A stretch of DNA of 64,000 bases. It comes from an uncultured Dorea sp. (GTDB taxonomy: Bacteria > Bacillota > Clostridia > Lachnospirales > Lachnospiraceae). The stretch spans positions 1-64,000 of the forward strand of contig URTM01000015.1 in NCBI GenBank assembly GCA_900550865.1, read 5' to 3'. The notes beneath the pieces were generated by a model. The model was not told the DNA's origin and searched no databases. It saw only the letters and a list, made by a program, of their open reading frames with translations. Both the position numbers and the translations under genes were made by a program. How positions within the stretch are numbered: position 1 is the stretch's first letter; each line of letters starts with the position of its first letter. Shown piece by piece: positions 34,476 through 43,646 of the stretch.

Positions 34476-35366
34476 TTATTTATCATATTCGTTCATCCAC
34501 TTGATCAGCTCTACGCAGTAATCATCGTGTCTGTCTACGAATGTTGTATGTCTTGCTCTCTCCCAGAGGATCCATTTAGAATTCGGGATTTCATCTGCCA
34601 TAGTCTTTGCAACTAATGGTGAGCACAGATCAGAGATACCACTCATGATCAGTGATGGAACTTTGATCTCATGAAGTCTGTCAATGTACTCGAAGTCTTT
34701 CAGTGTACCAGATGGAACGAACTCATTTGGTCCCCATCCATACAGATAAGCTTCTCCACCGGATTTCTTAGGTCTTGTACAGCACTCTGGAAGATCTTCT
34801 CTCCAGTAATTGCAGTATCTGTCCATATAGTTATCTACAGCTTTCAGATAAGCTTCTCCTGTGAAGTCATTGCGTTCCAAAGCGTCATTGATTGCTGCCT
34901 GATCTTCTTCAGACATCATCTTAATTCTACGCATACCTTCTCTTGCCCACAGGCTGCTGCTTGGATGTCCGGAAGAAATGATGAAAGATTTTACACCTTC
35001 TGCTCCACGCTCAATAGCGTATGCAATCTGCATCATTCCGCCCCATGACTGTCCGATAATGTGGCATTCTTTCAGTCCAAGATGCTCTCTTAAAGCATCT
35101 AACTCATCCAGCCAGAGATCCTGTGTCCACATCTCAGGATGTCCGTCAAGATAAGATTTACCGCATCCTAACTGGTCATACATAACGATCATACGATCAT
35201 CATCATCTGCAACGTTATCCAGTACTTCATAATAGTTGTGAGTAGATCCAGGTCCACCGTGTAAGCAGATCAACGGAGCTTTTCCGTTATCTTTCTGTTC
35301 TCCAACGATTCTGTAATATGTCTGATAGCCATGGAAAGGCATATATCCTTCTGTAATTTTTGCCAT
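34476..35366 (-). CDS. pip: Proline iminopeptidase (alpha/beta hydrolase)
   Basis: A 296-residue serine peptidase that removes N-terminal proline. LICLHGGPGSTHNYY is the HGGPG oxyanion motif of the family; HIIGQSWGGMMQIAYA holds the nucleophile serine near residue 106; MSGISDLCSPL the aspartate and RARHTTFVDRH the histidine. The ATG at 35366 follows AAGGAG. It lies 23 bp after an aminopeptidase P gene; together they would release and then cleave proline-containing peptides, a neat functional pair. Confidence 0.92.
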   Translation of the reverse strand: MAKITEGYMPFHGYQTYYRIVGEQKDNGKAPLICLHGGPGSTHNYYEVLDNVADDDDRMIVMYDQLGCGKSYLDGHPEMWTQDLWLDELDALREHLGLKECHIIGQSWGGMMQIAYAIERGAEGVKSFIISSGHPSSSLWAREGMRRIKMMSEEDQAAINDALERNDFTGEAYLKAVDNYMDRYCNYWREDLPECCTRPKKSGGEAYLYGWGPNEFVPSGTLKDFEYIDRLHEIKVPSLIMSGISDLCSPLVAKTMADEIPNSKWILWERARHTTFVDRHDDYCVELIKWMNEYDK

Positions 35367-35389
35367 TTTATTTGTTCTCCTTTTTCTTA

Positions 35390-37180
35390 TTAGATAGCTC
35401 TTGTGTATTCTTTCAGCCATTCTCTTTCTTCATCAGTCAGATATGGACCAACTTTCTCGTAGCAGGCTTTGTGATAATCATTCAGCCACTCTTTCTCTGA
35501 TCTTGTCAGTTCTTCCGGATCGATACCGTCAAGGTCGATCGGTACGAAGTTCAGAGTCTCAAAGTGCATGAACTGTCCATATTTATTCTTTTCACCGTTT
35601 ACAGTAAGCAGGTTGTTTTCGATACGGATACCGAAATCGCCTTCTTCATAGATTCCCGGCTCATCTGTAATTACCATACCAGGCTCAAACTGATGATGTT
35701 CGTTCTTAGAAGGAACGATGTACCAGCGGAATCCTGTTGGCGGCTCGTGGATACTTCCAAGATATCCGAATCCATGTCCGGTTCCGCACTGGAAGTCTTT
35801 GTTCATATCCCAGATTGGCTGTCTTGCCAGAACATCCAGAGACCATCCGTGGTTACCATACAGGAAGTTTGCTGCGCTTAAGTGCTGCATTGCTCTATAT
35901 ACAGCTGTGTAATATTTCTTCAGTTCCGGTGTGATATGTCCCAATACTGTTGTTCTGGTGATATCCGTAGAACCTTCATAATATCCGCCACCTGTATCGC
36001 TCAGAAGCATACCGCCTTCTTTTAATACAACGTCTGTCTCTTTGGATGGTGCATAGTGCATCATTGCAGCATGCTCGCCAAAAGCCTGCAGTGGTTCGAA
36101 TGAATCACGGATATATCCTTCCTGTTCTGCACGGAGAGCTGTCAGTTTATCTGAAGCAGAAAGCTCTGTAATCTCCATCTTGTCATAGTTCTTTTTAACC
36201 CAGTAAATGAATTTTGTCAGTGCGATACTGTCTTTCAGCTCTGCACTTTTGATGTTCTCAATCTCAACATCATTCTTAATCGCTTTCATCAGGATAGTTG
36301 GGTTAGCTCCTTCTACTACCTTACACGGGAGACTCTTATACAGTGCATAGTTCATCTTCATCGGGTCGATCAGTGCAACCTCATCTGCACCGATCTTCTT
36401 GGCATCTTCGTAAATGTCATTATATGGATGAATATTGACATTATTCTTTGCCATTTCTTCTCTGATGCGGTCATTCAGTTTGCTGTCATCAATATACAGA
36501 TCTACACTGTCTTTACGTACGATCACATAATCCAGAACCAGTGGGAAAAAGTCGATATCATCTCCTCTGAAGTTCAGAAGCCATGCATTATCATCCAGAG
36601 ACGCAATCAGATGTACTGTTGCTCCGTATTCAGCCATCTTCTCACGAACTCGTTTCAGCTTGGATGCAACATTCTCTCCTGTATACTTATCTTCCAGAAA
36701 GAAGCAAGGTTTCTTAGAAAGAGATGGGCGGTCTTCCCAGATCTGATCGATCAGATCTACTTCATACTCGATTGTGATATTCTTTGCGCCCAATACTTCT
36801 TCATATTCTTGTCCTTCACCCATAGAAAGAACGCGGCCGTCAAATGCAACTTTTCCGCCTTCCGGAATCTTCTGAGCAAGCCATTCTGTTGTAGAAGGTG
36901 TATCATCAACGAACATCTTCATCAGACGTACTCCACTGCCTTCCATCTCTGTCAGTGCCTGTGTGAAATATCTTCCATCTGTCCACAGACCCGCATCATC
37001 TTTTGCGATTACGGCTGTTCCGTAGGAACCACTGAATCCAGTAATGAACTTTCTTGCCTTGAAATGCTCTCCTACATACTCACTTTGATGGAAATCTGCA
37101 GTCGGTACAACATATGCATCGATATTCTGCTCTGCCATCAGTGCGCGAAGCTTTTCAATACGCTTTGCTACTTCTGTCAT
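35390..37180 (-). CDS. Aminopeptidase P (M24B family)
   Basis: A 596-residue Xaa-Pro aminopeptidase of the long three-domain type. Two creatinase-like N-terminal domains (about 1-300; AYVVPTADFHQSEYVGEHF) precede the pita-bread catalytic domain with metal ligands in LLSDTGGGYYEGSTDITRT, GTGHGFGYLGSIHEPP, ITDEPGIYEEG and the final glutamate of MHFETLNFVP. The ATG at 37180 has AAGGAGG. It removes the N-terminal residue before proline, and pip follows in the same transcript. Confidence 0.93.
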   Translation of the reverse strand: MTEVAKRIEKLRALMAEQNIDAYVVPTADFHQSEYVGEHFKARKFITGFSGSYGTAVIAKDDAGLWTDGRYFTQALTEMEGSGVRLMKMFVDDTPSTTEWLAQKIPEGGKVAFDGRVLSMGEGQEYEEVLGAKNITIEYEVDLIDQIWEDRPSLSKKPCFFLEDKYTGENVASKLKRVREKMAEYGATVHLIASLDDNAWLLNFRGDDIDFFPLVLDYVIVRKDSVDLYIDDSKLNDRIREEMAKNNVNIHPYNDIYEDAKKIGADEVALIDPMKMNYALYKSLPCKVVEGANPTILMKAIKNDVEIENIKSAELKDSIALTKFIYWVKKNYDKMEITELSASDKLTALRAEQEGYIRDSFEPLQAFGEHAAMMHYAPSKETDVVLKEGGMLLSDTGGGYYEGSTDITRTTVLGHITPELKKYYTAVYRAMQHLSAANFLYGNHGWSLDVLARQPIWDMNKDFQCGTGHGFGYLGSIHEPPTGFRWYIVPSKNEHHQFEPGMVITDEPGIYEEGDFGIRIENNLLTVNGEKNKYGQFMHFETLNFVPIDLDGIDPEELTRSEKEWLNDYHKACYEKVGPYLTDEEREWLKEYTRAI

Positions 37181-37286
37181 TTTGTTTTCCTCCTTAGCCT
37201 CGTAATCTTTCCTCTTCTGCCGGTAAAACAGATTTTCTTTCCCCATCGGCATCTGATTTATAGACTACGTTCTATATCTGGTTAAA

Positions 37287-37314
37287 ATTATAACACTTTC
37301 GCAAAATGTTGCAA
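37287..37314 (-). promoter_or_regulatory. Promoter of the aminopeptidase P-pip operon
   Basis: Minus-strand TTGCAA (37309-37314) and TATAAT (37287-37292), 16-bp spacing. The rest of the 325-bp gap up to rpmF holds an AT-rich stretch and the rpmF terminator. Confidence 0.6.
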
Positions 37315-37456
37315 CACTAAAAGCAATTATTTTATCCTTTTTTCGAAAATTTTCACAAAATTTATATACAGAAAACTTTAATGAAAAATATTTTCTGCAT
37401 ATTCAGTTTTGCATCTGAAAAACCTGTCACCGGCAGCTTCTTCCGAATGCATGAAA

Positions 37457-37488
37457 AAAAGAGACAACCAAAACTGATTGTCTCTTTT
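37457..37488 (-). terminator. Terminator of rpmF
   Basis: AAAAGAGACAA (37457-37467) pairs with TTGTCTCTTTT (37478-37488); the minus strand runs into seven Ts. Confidence 0.85.
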
Positions 37489-37505
37489 CTATCATTTTTC
37501 AAAAA

Positions 37506-37685
37506 TTAATCCTGAGCAATGATTTCTTTTTTGTTGTATGAACCACAAGCCTTGCATACTCTGTGAGGCATCATTAATTCGCCACACTTGCTGCATTTTA
37601 CCAGGTTTGGTGCGCTCATTTTCCAGTTTGCTCTTCTTTTGTCTCTTCTTGCTTTAGAAGATTTATTCTTTGGACAAATTGACAT
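37506..37685 (-). CDS. rpmF: Ribosomal protein L32
   Basis: A 59-residue protein of the large subunit, starting MSICPKNKSSKARRDKRRA. A zinc ribbon is formed by CSKC and CKAC further on, the C+ form of L32. Its Shine-Dalgarno AAGGAGG is part of the last codons and stop of the DUF177 gene directly upstream (3-bp gap), the classic pairing. Confidence 0.95.
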   Translation of the reverse strand: MSICPKNKSSKARRDKRRANWKMSAPNLVKCSKCGELMMPHRVCKACGSYNKKEIIAQD

Positions 37686-37688
37686 AGG

Positions 37689-38216
37689 TTACACCTCCTT
37701 AAAATTCTTAAATACATCACGGATAACTGACATTCTAGGGTCGAGCCCCGTATCTTCACAGTTACAGGTACCTTTATTCAGGTTCTGACCACATACGTTG
37801 CAAATACCTTTACAGTCTTCGCTGCATAGAATTTTCGTCGGCCACCCTACCAATAACTCATTGTAGACCAATTGCTCTACATCTAAGCTATATCCGTCAA
37901 TATAGTTATTCTCGTCTAAATCTTCTGACTGATCATATGCATCTGACTCTGTGTCAATCTTATGCTTAAAGTCAAGTGTTACCTTCACTTCTACATCTTC
38001 CAGACATCTGTCACATGGTGCAACTAATGTAATCTCAGCTTTACCAGTCACTTCCAGCTTGCGGTCACCTGCATATTCCACAGATAATTCAAGTGGTGTC
38101 TTCTCTGTAATCGCATAATCTCCCATCTCAGACTTGAAACAAGTCATTTCAATCGGAACAGATTCATGTATTGCTTTATGCTGCTCAGACAGAACGTCGG
38201 ATAGGTTTAATATCAT
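37689..38216 (-). CDS. DUF177/YceD-family protein
   Basis: A 175-residue protein with the YceD core: ELSVEYAGDRKLEVTGKAEI, then CDRCLEDVEV (first CxxC) and CSEDCKGICNVCGQNLNKG (second cysteine cluster) near the C-terminus. The family always lies next to rpmF; in plants and bacteria it has been linked to 23S rRNA processing. AGGAG precedes the ATG. Confidence 0.92.
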   Translation of the reverse strand: MILNLSDVLSEQHKAIHESVPIEMTCFKSEMGDYAITEKTPLELSVEYAGDRKLEVTGKAEITLVAPCDRCLEDVEVKVTLDFKHKIDTESDAYDQSEDLDENNYIDGYSLDVEQLVYNELLVGWPTKILCSEDCKGICNVCGQNLNKGTCNCEDTGLDPRMSVIRDVFKNFKEV

Positions 38217-38245
38217 AGTATCGTCTCCTATTCACACACTAGACT

Positions 38246-38273
38246 ATTATATCATGTAAAAATATTTTGTCAA
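38246..38273 (-). promoter_or_regulatory. Promoter of the DUF177-rpmF operon
   Basis: Minus-strand TTGACA (38268-38273) and TATAAT (38246-38251), both perfect, 16-bp spacing. Confidence 0.75.
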
Positions 38274-38304
38274 CAGAAATTTACATTCTTTTAGTCATTT
38301 CGTC

Positions 38305-39492
38305 TTAAACTAATTTTGCTGTTTCACGAGCAATAGCTAACTCTTCGTTTGTAGGAAGGACAATTACTTTTACCTTTGATTCTGGTGTAGAAATTACAGT
38401 TGTCTCTCCGTGAACATTCTCGTTCTTTTCTTCGTCGAGTTCTACTCCAAGGTATCCAAGGTAATCACAGATATCTTTTCTGAGGTCCGGAGCATTTTCT
38501 CCAACACCTGCTGTAAATGTGATTGCATCTACACCATTCATTGCTGCTGTGTAAGATCCGATATATTTTGCAACACGGTATTTATAAGTATCCATTGCAA
38601 GCTCTGCTCTTTCATTTCCATCGATAGCTGCCTGTCTTACATCACGGAAGTCAGAAGATACACCACTGATTCCAAGAAGTCCTGACTTTTTATTAAGGAT
38701 ATTCAGCATCTCATCTACGCTGATATTTTCATGGTTACAAATGAACTGAAGAACTGCAGGATCAACATCTCCACTACGTGTTCCCATAACAAGTCCTTCC
38801 AAAGGAGTAAGTCCCATACTTGTGTCTACGCATTTTCCACCGATAGATGCGGAGATACTTGCACCGTTACCAATGTGGCATACAATAACCTTTGCATCTT
38901 CTTTTCCAAGAAGTTTTACAGTTTCACCGGATACGAACATATGGCTTGTTCCGTGGAACCCATATCTTCTGATGCTGTATTTCTCATAATATTCATATGG
39001 GATTGCATACATAGCTGCTTTCTTCGGAATATTCATACCGAATGCTGTATCGAATACTGCTACATTCGGTTTTCCAGGCATTGCCTTTTCACAAGCTTCA
39101 ATACCGATCAGGTTTGCAGGGTTATGAAGAGGTCCGAGGTCGAAGCAGTCACGAACGACTTTCTTCACATCTTCTGTTACAAGTGTTGCATCACTGTAAA
39201 TTGTTCCGGCATGCAGTACACGGTGTCCGATTGCTGTAATCTCATCCGCACTTTCGATCACACCATGTTCTTTATCCTGTAAAGCATCCAGAACAAGTTT
39301 TACTGCTACACCATGATCTGGCATTGCCTGCTCTACCACATATTTATCTTTTCCTGTTGGTTTGTGTGTTAATACAGATCCATCGGCTCCGATTCTTTCA
39401 CAGATACCTTTTGCAAGAACGCTCTCGTTCTCCATGTCGATCAACTGATATTTTAAAGATGAACTTCCGCAGTTCATTACTAATACTTTCAT
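38305..39492 (-). CDS. ackA: Acetate kinase
   Basis: A 395-residue enzyme converting acetyl phosphate and ADP to acetate and ATP. VLVMNCGSSSLKYQLID opens the protein; HRVLHAG, NVAVFDTAFG, HIGNGASISAS and the RDVR stretch with the conserved Arg follow. It lies 25 bp after pta, the usual acetate-forming pair that gives ATP in fermentation. Confidence 0.97.
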   Translation of the reverse strand: MKVLVMNCGSSSLKYQLIDMENESVLAKGICERIGADGSVLTHKPTGKDKYVVEQAMPDHGVAVKLVLDALQDKEHGVIESADEITAIGHRVLHAGTIYSDATLVTEDVKKVVRDCFDLGPLHNPANLIGIEACEKAMPGKPNVAVFDTAFGMNIPKKAAMYAIPYEYYEKYSIRRYGFHGTSHMFVSGETVKLLGKEDAKVIVCHIGNGASISASIGGKCVDTSMGLTPLEGLVMGTRSGDVDPAVLQFICNHENISVDEMLNILNKKSGLLGISGVSSDFRDVRQAAIDGNERAELAMDTYKYRVAKYIGSYTAAMNGVDAITFTAGVGENAPDLRKDICDYLGYLGVELDEEKNENVHGETTVISTPESKVKVIVLPTNEELAIARETAKLV

Positions 39493-39517
39493 ATTATTTC
39501 TCCTCTTACTTTATCTC

Positions 39518-40513
39518 TTACTGATTCTGGCACTGAACTGCTGTGATTGCAACAACACCTTCGATATCCTTAGCACTGCATCCTCTTGAAAGGTCATTAA
39601 CCGGTGCTGCGATTCCCTGTGTCATTGGTCCGTAAGCTTCTGCTTTTGCAAGACGCTGAACAAGTTTGTATCCGATGTTACCAGCATCAAGGTTAGGGAA
39701 GATCAGTGTGTTCGCTTTTCCTGCAACCTGGCTTCCTGGTGCTTTTGCAGCTCCAACAGAAGGAACAAGTGCTGCATCAAGCTGCATTTCTCCGTCTAAC
39801 ATAAGATCCGGATTCTCTGCCTTTGCGATCTTAACAGCTTCCTGTACTTTTGTTACATCATCGTGTTTTGCGCTTCCCATTGTTGAGTAAGAAAGCATAG
39901 CAACTCTTGGATCAGCTCCAACAAGCTGTTTGAAACTTTCTGCAGAAGACTGAGCGATTGCTGCAAGTTCTTCTGATGTAGGATTCTGATTCAGTCCGCA
40001 GTCAGCGAATACGAATGTTCCGTTCTCTCCCATATCGCAGTCAGGCACTACCATAACAAAGAATGCAGATACAAGCTTTGTTCCTGGTTTTGTCTTCAGG
40101 ATCTGAAGGCATGGACGAAGTGTGTCTGCTGTAGAGTGGCATGCTCCTGATACCATTCCGTCTGCATCTTTCATCTTAACCATCATTACACCGTAGTATA
40201 AATAGTTGGTAAGAAGAATCTCTCTTGCCTGCTCTTCTGTCATTCCTTTTTTCTTTCTCAGTTCAACAAGTGTTGCTACATACTCGTCTGTCTTCTCATA
40301 TGTAGCAGGGTCTACGATAGTAGCTCCTGTGATGTCGAAATCTCCTTTATTCTTAGCGATCTCTTCTTCGCTTCCGATCAGGACCAGATTAGCTGTTCCT
40401 TCTTTTAAGATTGCCTCTGCTGCCTCATAAGTTCTGATGTCTTCGCTCTCTGGAAGAACGATTGTTTTTTTACAACTTTTTGCTTTTGCTTTGATTTCAT
40501 CTATAAATCCCAT
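39518..40513 (-). CDS. pta: Phosphate acetyltransferase
   Basis: A 331-residue enzyme making acetyl phosphate from acetyl-CoA. It is the short form without the N-terminal regulatory domains. Motifs: KKTIVLPESEDIRT at the start, MVSGACHSTADTLRP, FADCGLNQNPTSEELA and LIFPNLDAGNIGYKL. The ATG at 40513 has AAGGAG upstream; a TTG-initiated extension to 40534 is not needed. Its promoter overlaps the mgtE terminator hairpin. Confidence 0.96.
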   Translation of the reverse strand: MGFIDEIKAKAKSCKKTIVLPESEDIRTYEAAEAILKEGTANLVLIGSEEEIAKNKGDFDITGATIVDPATYEKTDEYVATLVELRKKKGMTEEQAREILLTNYLYYGVMMVKMKDADGMVSGACHSTADTLRPCLQILKTKPGTKLVSAFFVMVVPDCDMGENGTFVFADCGLNQNPTSEELAAIAQSSAESFKQLVGADPRVAMLSYSTMGSAKHDDVTKVQEAVKIAKAENPDLMLDGEMQLDAALVPSVGAAKAPGSQVAGKANTLIFPNLDAGNIGYKLVQRLAKAEAYGPMTQGIAAPVNDLSRGCSAKDIEGVVAITAVQCQNQ

Positions 40514-40554
40514 GATAAATAGACTCCTTTCCAAATATTTTTCTCAGTATTGTC

Positions 40555-40583
40555 ATTATAATACAAAGAACCCTTGCGGACAA
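40555..40583 (-). promoter_or_regulatory. Promoter of pta-ackA
   Basis: Minus-strand TTGTCC (40578-40583) and TATAAT (40555-40560), 17-bp spacing. The -35 element sits on the loop of the hairpin at 40566-40591. Confidence 0.6.
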
Positions 40584-40591
40584 GGGTTCTT
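40566..40591 (-). terminator. Perfect 11-bp hairpin, mgtE terminator or pta operator
   Basis: AAGAACCCTTG (40566-40576), a 4-nt loop, and CAAGGGTTCTT (40581-40591). It lies 82 bp after the mgtE stop with a broken T run (TTCTTTGTATT), and it overlaps the pta -35. Confidence 0.6.
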
Positions 40592-40672
40592 ACGGTAATC
40601 TTATGTCTCTTTTTGCGTACAATGTACAATATTCATCATACTTTAAACAAAAACTATTGCAATTTCACAGTA

Positions 40673-42097
40673 TTATAAATGAAATACATGACTTACGATT
40701 GCAAAATATACGCTGATCGTACTGATATCAACCAGTGTAGAAATAAGCGGTGTCGCCATGATTGCAGGATCCAGTCCGATCTTTTTTGCAATCAGAGGCA
40801 GTGTACATCCAACGACTTTTGCGATCAGTACTGTACACGCCATCGTAAGACCAATGGTGAATGCCATTGTGGCATCCCCCTGTCCCATCAGCATGATACG
40901 GATTCCATTTACCACAGACAGTATGATGCTGATGCAGAATGCAATACGGATCTCTTTCCAAATAACTTTAAACAGATCCGAGAATTCGATCTCGCCGACC
41001 GCCAGTCCACGGATCACCAGCGTTGAGCTCTGGGATCCACAGTTACCGCCGGTTCCCGTAAGCATCGGGACAAATCCTGCAAGCTGCGGCATCAATGCCA
41101 GTGCATTCTCGTAGCTGTTCATGATCATCTGCGTTACCGTAGCAGATAACATCAAAAACAAAAGCCACGGAATGCGGCTCTTCACATGTTCAAATATCGA
41201 CGTTCCAAAATACGAATCTTCATTCGGATTGACACCAGCCATGATACTGATATCTTCCGTTGTCTCTTCCTGTAATACCTGCATGGCATCGTCAACCGTT
41301 ACAATACCGACCATACAGTTTTCATGATCAACGATTGGCAGTGCGATCAGACCATATTTTGTAATGGTATTGGCAACGTCTTCCTGGTCGTCTGTCGTAC
41401 GGGCATACAGCATATTCGTATCCATGATCTCTTCGATTGTCTTGGATTCACTGCTGGTCAATAGCTCTTTTACGTCAACCTGTCCAATCAGATGGCGTTG
41501 TTCCGTAACATAACAGGTATAGATTGTCTCACGGTTAAGACCTACCTGACGTATTTTCAATATAGAATCCGCAACCGTCATCTCTCTTCTGAGTGCAATA
41601 TAATCTACGTTCATTACACTTCCGGCGCTGTCCTCCGGATACTGAAGAAGCTGATTGATCTGCCGGCGCTTCTCTTCATCCGTCACCATCAGAAGCCTGT
41701 CTACTACATTGGCAGGCATCTCTTCCAGCACATCAACGGTATCATCCAGATACATCTCTTCCATGATCTCTTCCAGCTCGGAATCTGTCAGTGCGTTGAT
41801 CAGATCCTCACGCATGTCACTGTTCATATACGAAAATGTCTCTGCCGCCTCTTCTTTAGCAAGCAAACGGAATACCAGCACCATATGCTTCTGATCAAAT
41901 TCTTCCAGAATCTCTGCAAGGTCTACAGGATACATATTCGTTTCCAGTTCTTCTTTTAACTCTTTATACTCCCGGGCATCCAGCATCTCTTTGATACGTT
42001 CTTCTGTCAGCTCTTCTCTGTCTTCCACATAATCAATATCATCATCTTCTTTTTGCTCTTCTTCCGGCAGCTGTTCCTCATTCCTATTCTCTTCCAT
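40673..42097 (-). CDS. mgtE: Magnesium transporter MgtE
   Basis: A 474-residue Mg2+ channel. Acidic N domain (about 25-130; EELETNMYPVDLAEILEEF), a CBS pair (about 150-275; MTVADSILKIRQVGLNR, VGIVTVDDAMQVLQEE) that acts as the magnesium gate, then five helices with the pore signature GTGGNCGSQSSTLVIRGLA near residue 345. I start at the ATG at 42097; the more upstream frame to 42238 crosses the promoter. No magnesium riboswitch is visible in the 109-bp gap to the divergent tmcAL. Confidence 0.94.
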   Translation of the reverse strand: MEENRNEEQLPEEEQKEDDDIDYVEDREELTEERIKEMLDAREYKELKEELETNMYPVDLAEILEEFDQKHMVLVFRLLAKEEAAETFSYMNSDMREDLINALTDSELEEIMEEMYLDDTVDVLEEMPANVVDRLLMVTDEEKRRQINQLLQYPEDSAGSVMNVDYIALRREMTVADSILKIRQVGLNRETIYTCYVTEQRHLIGQVDVKELLTSSESKTIEEIMDTNMLYARTTDDQEDVANTITKYGLIALPIVDHENCMVGIVTVDDAMQVLQEETTEDISIMAGVNPNEDSYFGTSIFEHVKSRIPWLLFLMLSATVTQMIMNSYENALALMPQLAGFVPMLTGTGGNCGSQSSTLVIRGLAVGEIEFSDLFKVIWKEIRIAFCISIILSVVNGIRIMLMGQGDATMAFTIGLTMACTVLIAKVVGCTLPLIAKKIGLDPAIMATPLISTLVDISTISVYFAIVSHVFHL

Positions 42098-42146
42098 AAC
42101 GATATGCATCCTCCTTTCTTCAAACTTTGCTGGGTAAACATCCCAT

Positions 42147-42175
42147 TTGCGTACCCCACTATTGTATAGTATAAT
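42147..42175 (+). promoter_or_regulatory. Promoter of tmcAL
   Basis: TTGCGT (42147-42152) and TATAAT (42170-42175), 17-bp spacing; overlaps the mgtE promoter. Confidence 0.55.
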
Positions 42176-42196
42176 CAATTTCAGAATGTTATACAA
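42168..42196 (-). promoter_or_regulatory. Promoter of mgtE
   Basis: Minus-strand TTGTAT (42191-42196) and TATACT (42168-42173), 17-bp spacing. Its -10 shares four bases with the tmcAL -10 on the other strand. Confidence 0.5.
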
Positions 42197-42206
42197 GGAG
42201 ATTCTT

Positions 42207-43433
42207 ATGAAAACTGTTGGACTTATCACGGAATACAACCCATTTCACAATGGGCATCTTTACCATATAGAAAGAGCAAAGGAACTGACCGGTGCCGACC
42301 GGGTCGTAGTCATCATGAGCGGCGATTATGTACAGCGCGGAACTCCTGCGCTTCTTTCCAAGCATTCCCGTGCGCACATGGCTCTTTTAAACGGTGCATC
42401 GGCTGTATTCGAACTGCCGGTCTGTTATGCATCCGGAAGTGCTGAATTCTTTGCTCAGGGTGCTGTCTCTATTTTAGATGGTCTGGGATGTATTGATACA
42501 TTGTGTTTTGGAAGTGAATGTGGAGATCTCTCCGTTTTACAATACATCGTGCATCTTCTGAGCTCCGAACCAGACACTTACAGTCATTTTCTTCAGGATG
42601 CATTAAAAAATGGATATTCTTTTCCTGCCGCAAGGCATCAGGCTCTGGAACAAATGACAGGAGATGATTCCATTTCACAGATTCTTTCTGACCCTAATAA
42701 TATTCTTGGGATCGAATATCTGAAGGCATTAGAAAAAATAAACAGCAGGATCGTACCATATACTTTGAAACGTGAATCTTCCGGCTACCACGACACCGAG
42801 CTTCAGCCGCAGTCAAGTTCTGCATCTGCAATCCGGAATACTTTGAAACATTGGAGTATTCCAAAACTGCTAAAGAACCAGCTTCCGGGAAACGCCTTAC
42901 ACCTGTTACAAGATGCATGGAACCGTTCCTGTCCCGTTGAAGCAGATGATTTTTCCCTTTTATTAAAATACCGTCTGCTCTGCGAGACATGCGAATCTCT
43001 TTGCCGATATCAGGATGTATCCGAAGATCTTGCAAACCGGATCATCCGAAGCCGGAATCAGTTTCTGAACTTTGAACAATTCTGCGGACTTTTAAAGACA
43101 AAAGAACTGACTTACAGCCGGATCAGCAGAGCTTTGCTTCATATTCTGCTGTCAGTAAAAAAAGAAGATATGACGATGTATCAGGAATCTGCCTGCATTT
43201 ACGCAAGAATTCTCGGATTTCGCAAAGAACATGCCGATATTCTCCGTCAAATAAAAGAACATGCCGATATTCCGGTTATTACAAAACTGGGACAGACTGC
43301 TGCACTTTCTCCTGGAACGATACATATGCTGGATCAGACTACATTTGCATCTGATCTGTATGAAAGCGTGATCTCTGATAAATTCGGAACACCTTTTATA
43401 AACGAATACCAAAAGCAGATTATACGTGTATAG
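42207..43433 (+). CDS. tmcAL: tRNA(Met) cytidine acetate ligase TmcAL
   Basis: A 408-residue nucleotidyltransferase-like enzyme that, in Bacillus, activates acetate with ATP and acetylates the wobble cytidine of elongator tRNA-Met. The start GLITEYNPFHNGHLYHIERA holds the HxGH nucleotide motif; VVIMSGDYVQRGTPAL and ASAVFELPVCYASGSAE follow. AAGGAG lies before the ATG at 42207. The family was earlier called YlbM. Its need for acetate and ATP fits the nearby acetate pathway, though there is no direct link. Confidence 0.92.
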   Translation: MKTVGLITEYNPFHNGHLYHIERAKELTGADRVVVIMSGDYVQRGTPALLSKHSRAHMALLNGASAVFELPVCYASGSAEFFAQGAVSILDGLGCIDTLCFGSECGDLSVLQYIVHLLSSEPDTYSHFLQDALKNGYSFPAARHQALEQMTGDDSISQILSDPNNILGIEYLKALEKINSRIVPYTLKRESSGYHDTELQPQSSSASAIRNTLKHWSIPKLLKNQLPGNALHLLQDAWNRSCPVEADDFSLLLKYRLLCETCESLCRYQDVSEDLANRIIRSRNQFLNFEQFCGLLKTKELTYSRISRALLHILLSVKKEDMTMYQESACIYARILGFRKEHADILRQIKEHADIPVITKLGQTAALSPGTIHMLDQTTFASDLYESVISDKFGTPFINEYQKQIIRV

Positions 43434-43532
43434 TATCTATAATTTCCATCATTCGCCAAAGCCTCCGTTTAAATTCACAGTAATGTCCCTGTTTACAGGC
43501 AGCGATTTCTTACATACTTTTGCAAAAAAAAT

Positions 43533-43586
43533 GTGCGGTATCTGATGAATAAAGGTAATTTGTTTTATCTGATACCGCACGTTTTT
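43533..43586 (+). terminator. Terminator between convergent tmcAL and PFL genes
   Basis: GTGCGGTATC (43533-43542) pairs with GATACCGCAC (43571-43580); TTTTT follows on the plus strand, and seven As before the left arm give Ts for the minus strand, so it can serve both genes. Confidence 0.75.
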
Positions 43587-43646
43587 CTTATACGTCTATT
43601 TTATTTTCAAACTTACCGCCTGTGCTTCCGGATTTTCCTTCACATT

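Noticed and set aside
42098..42206. Magnesium riboswitch before mgtE
   Set aside because: The gap is 109 bp and filled by two promoters; too short for ykoK or mgtA leaders.
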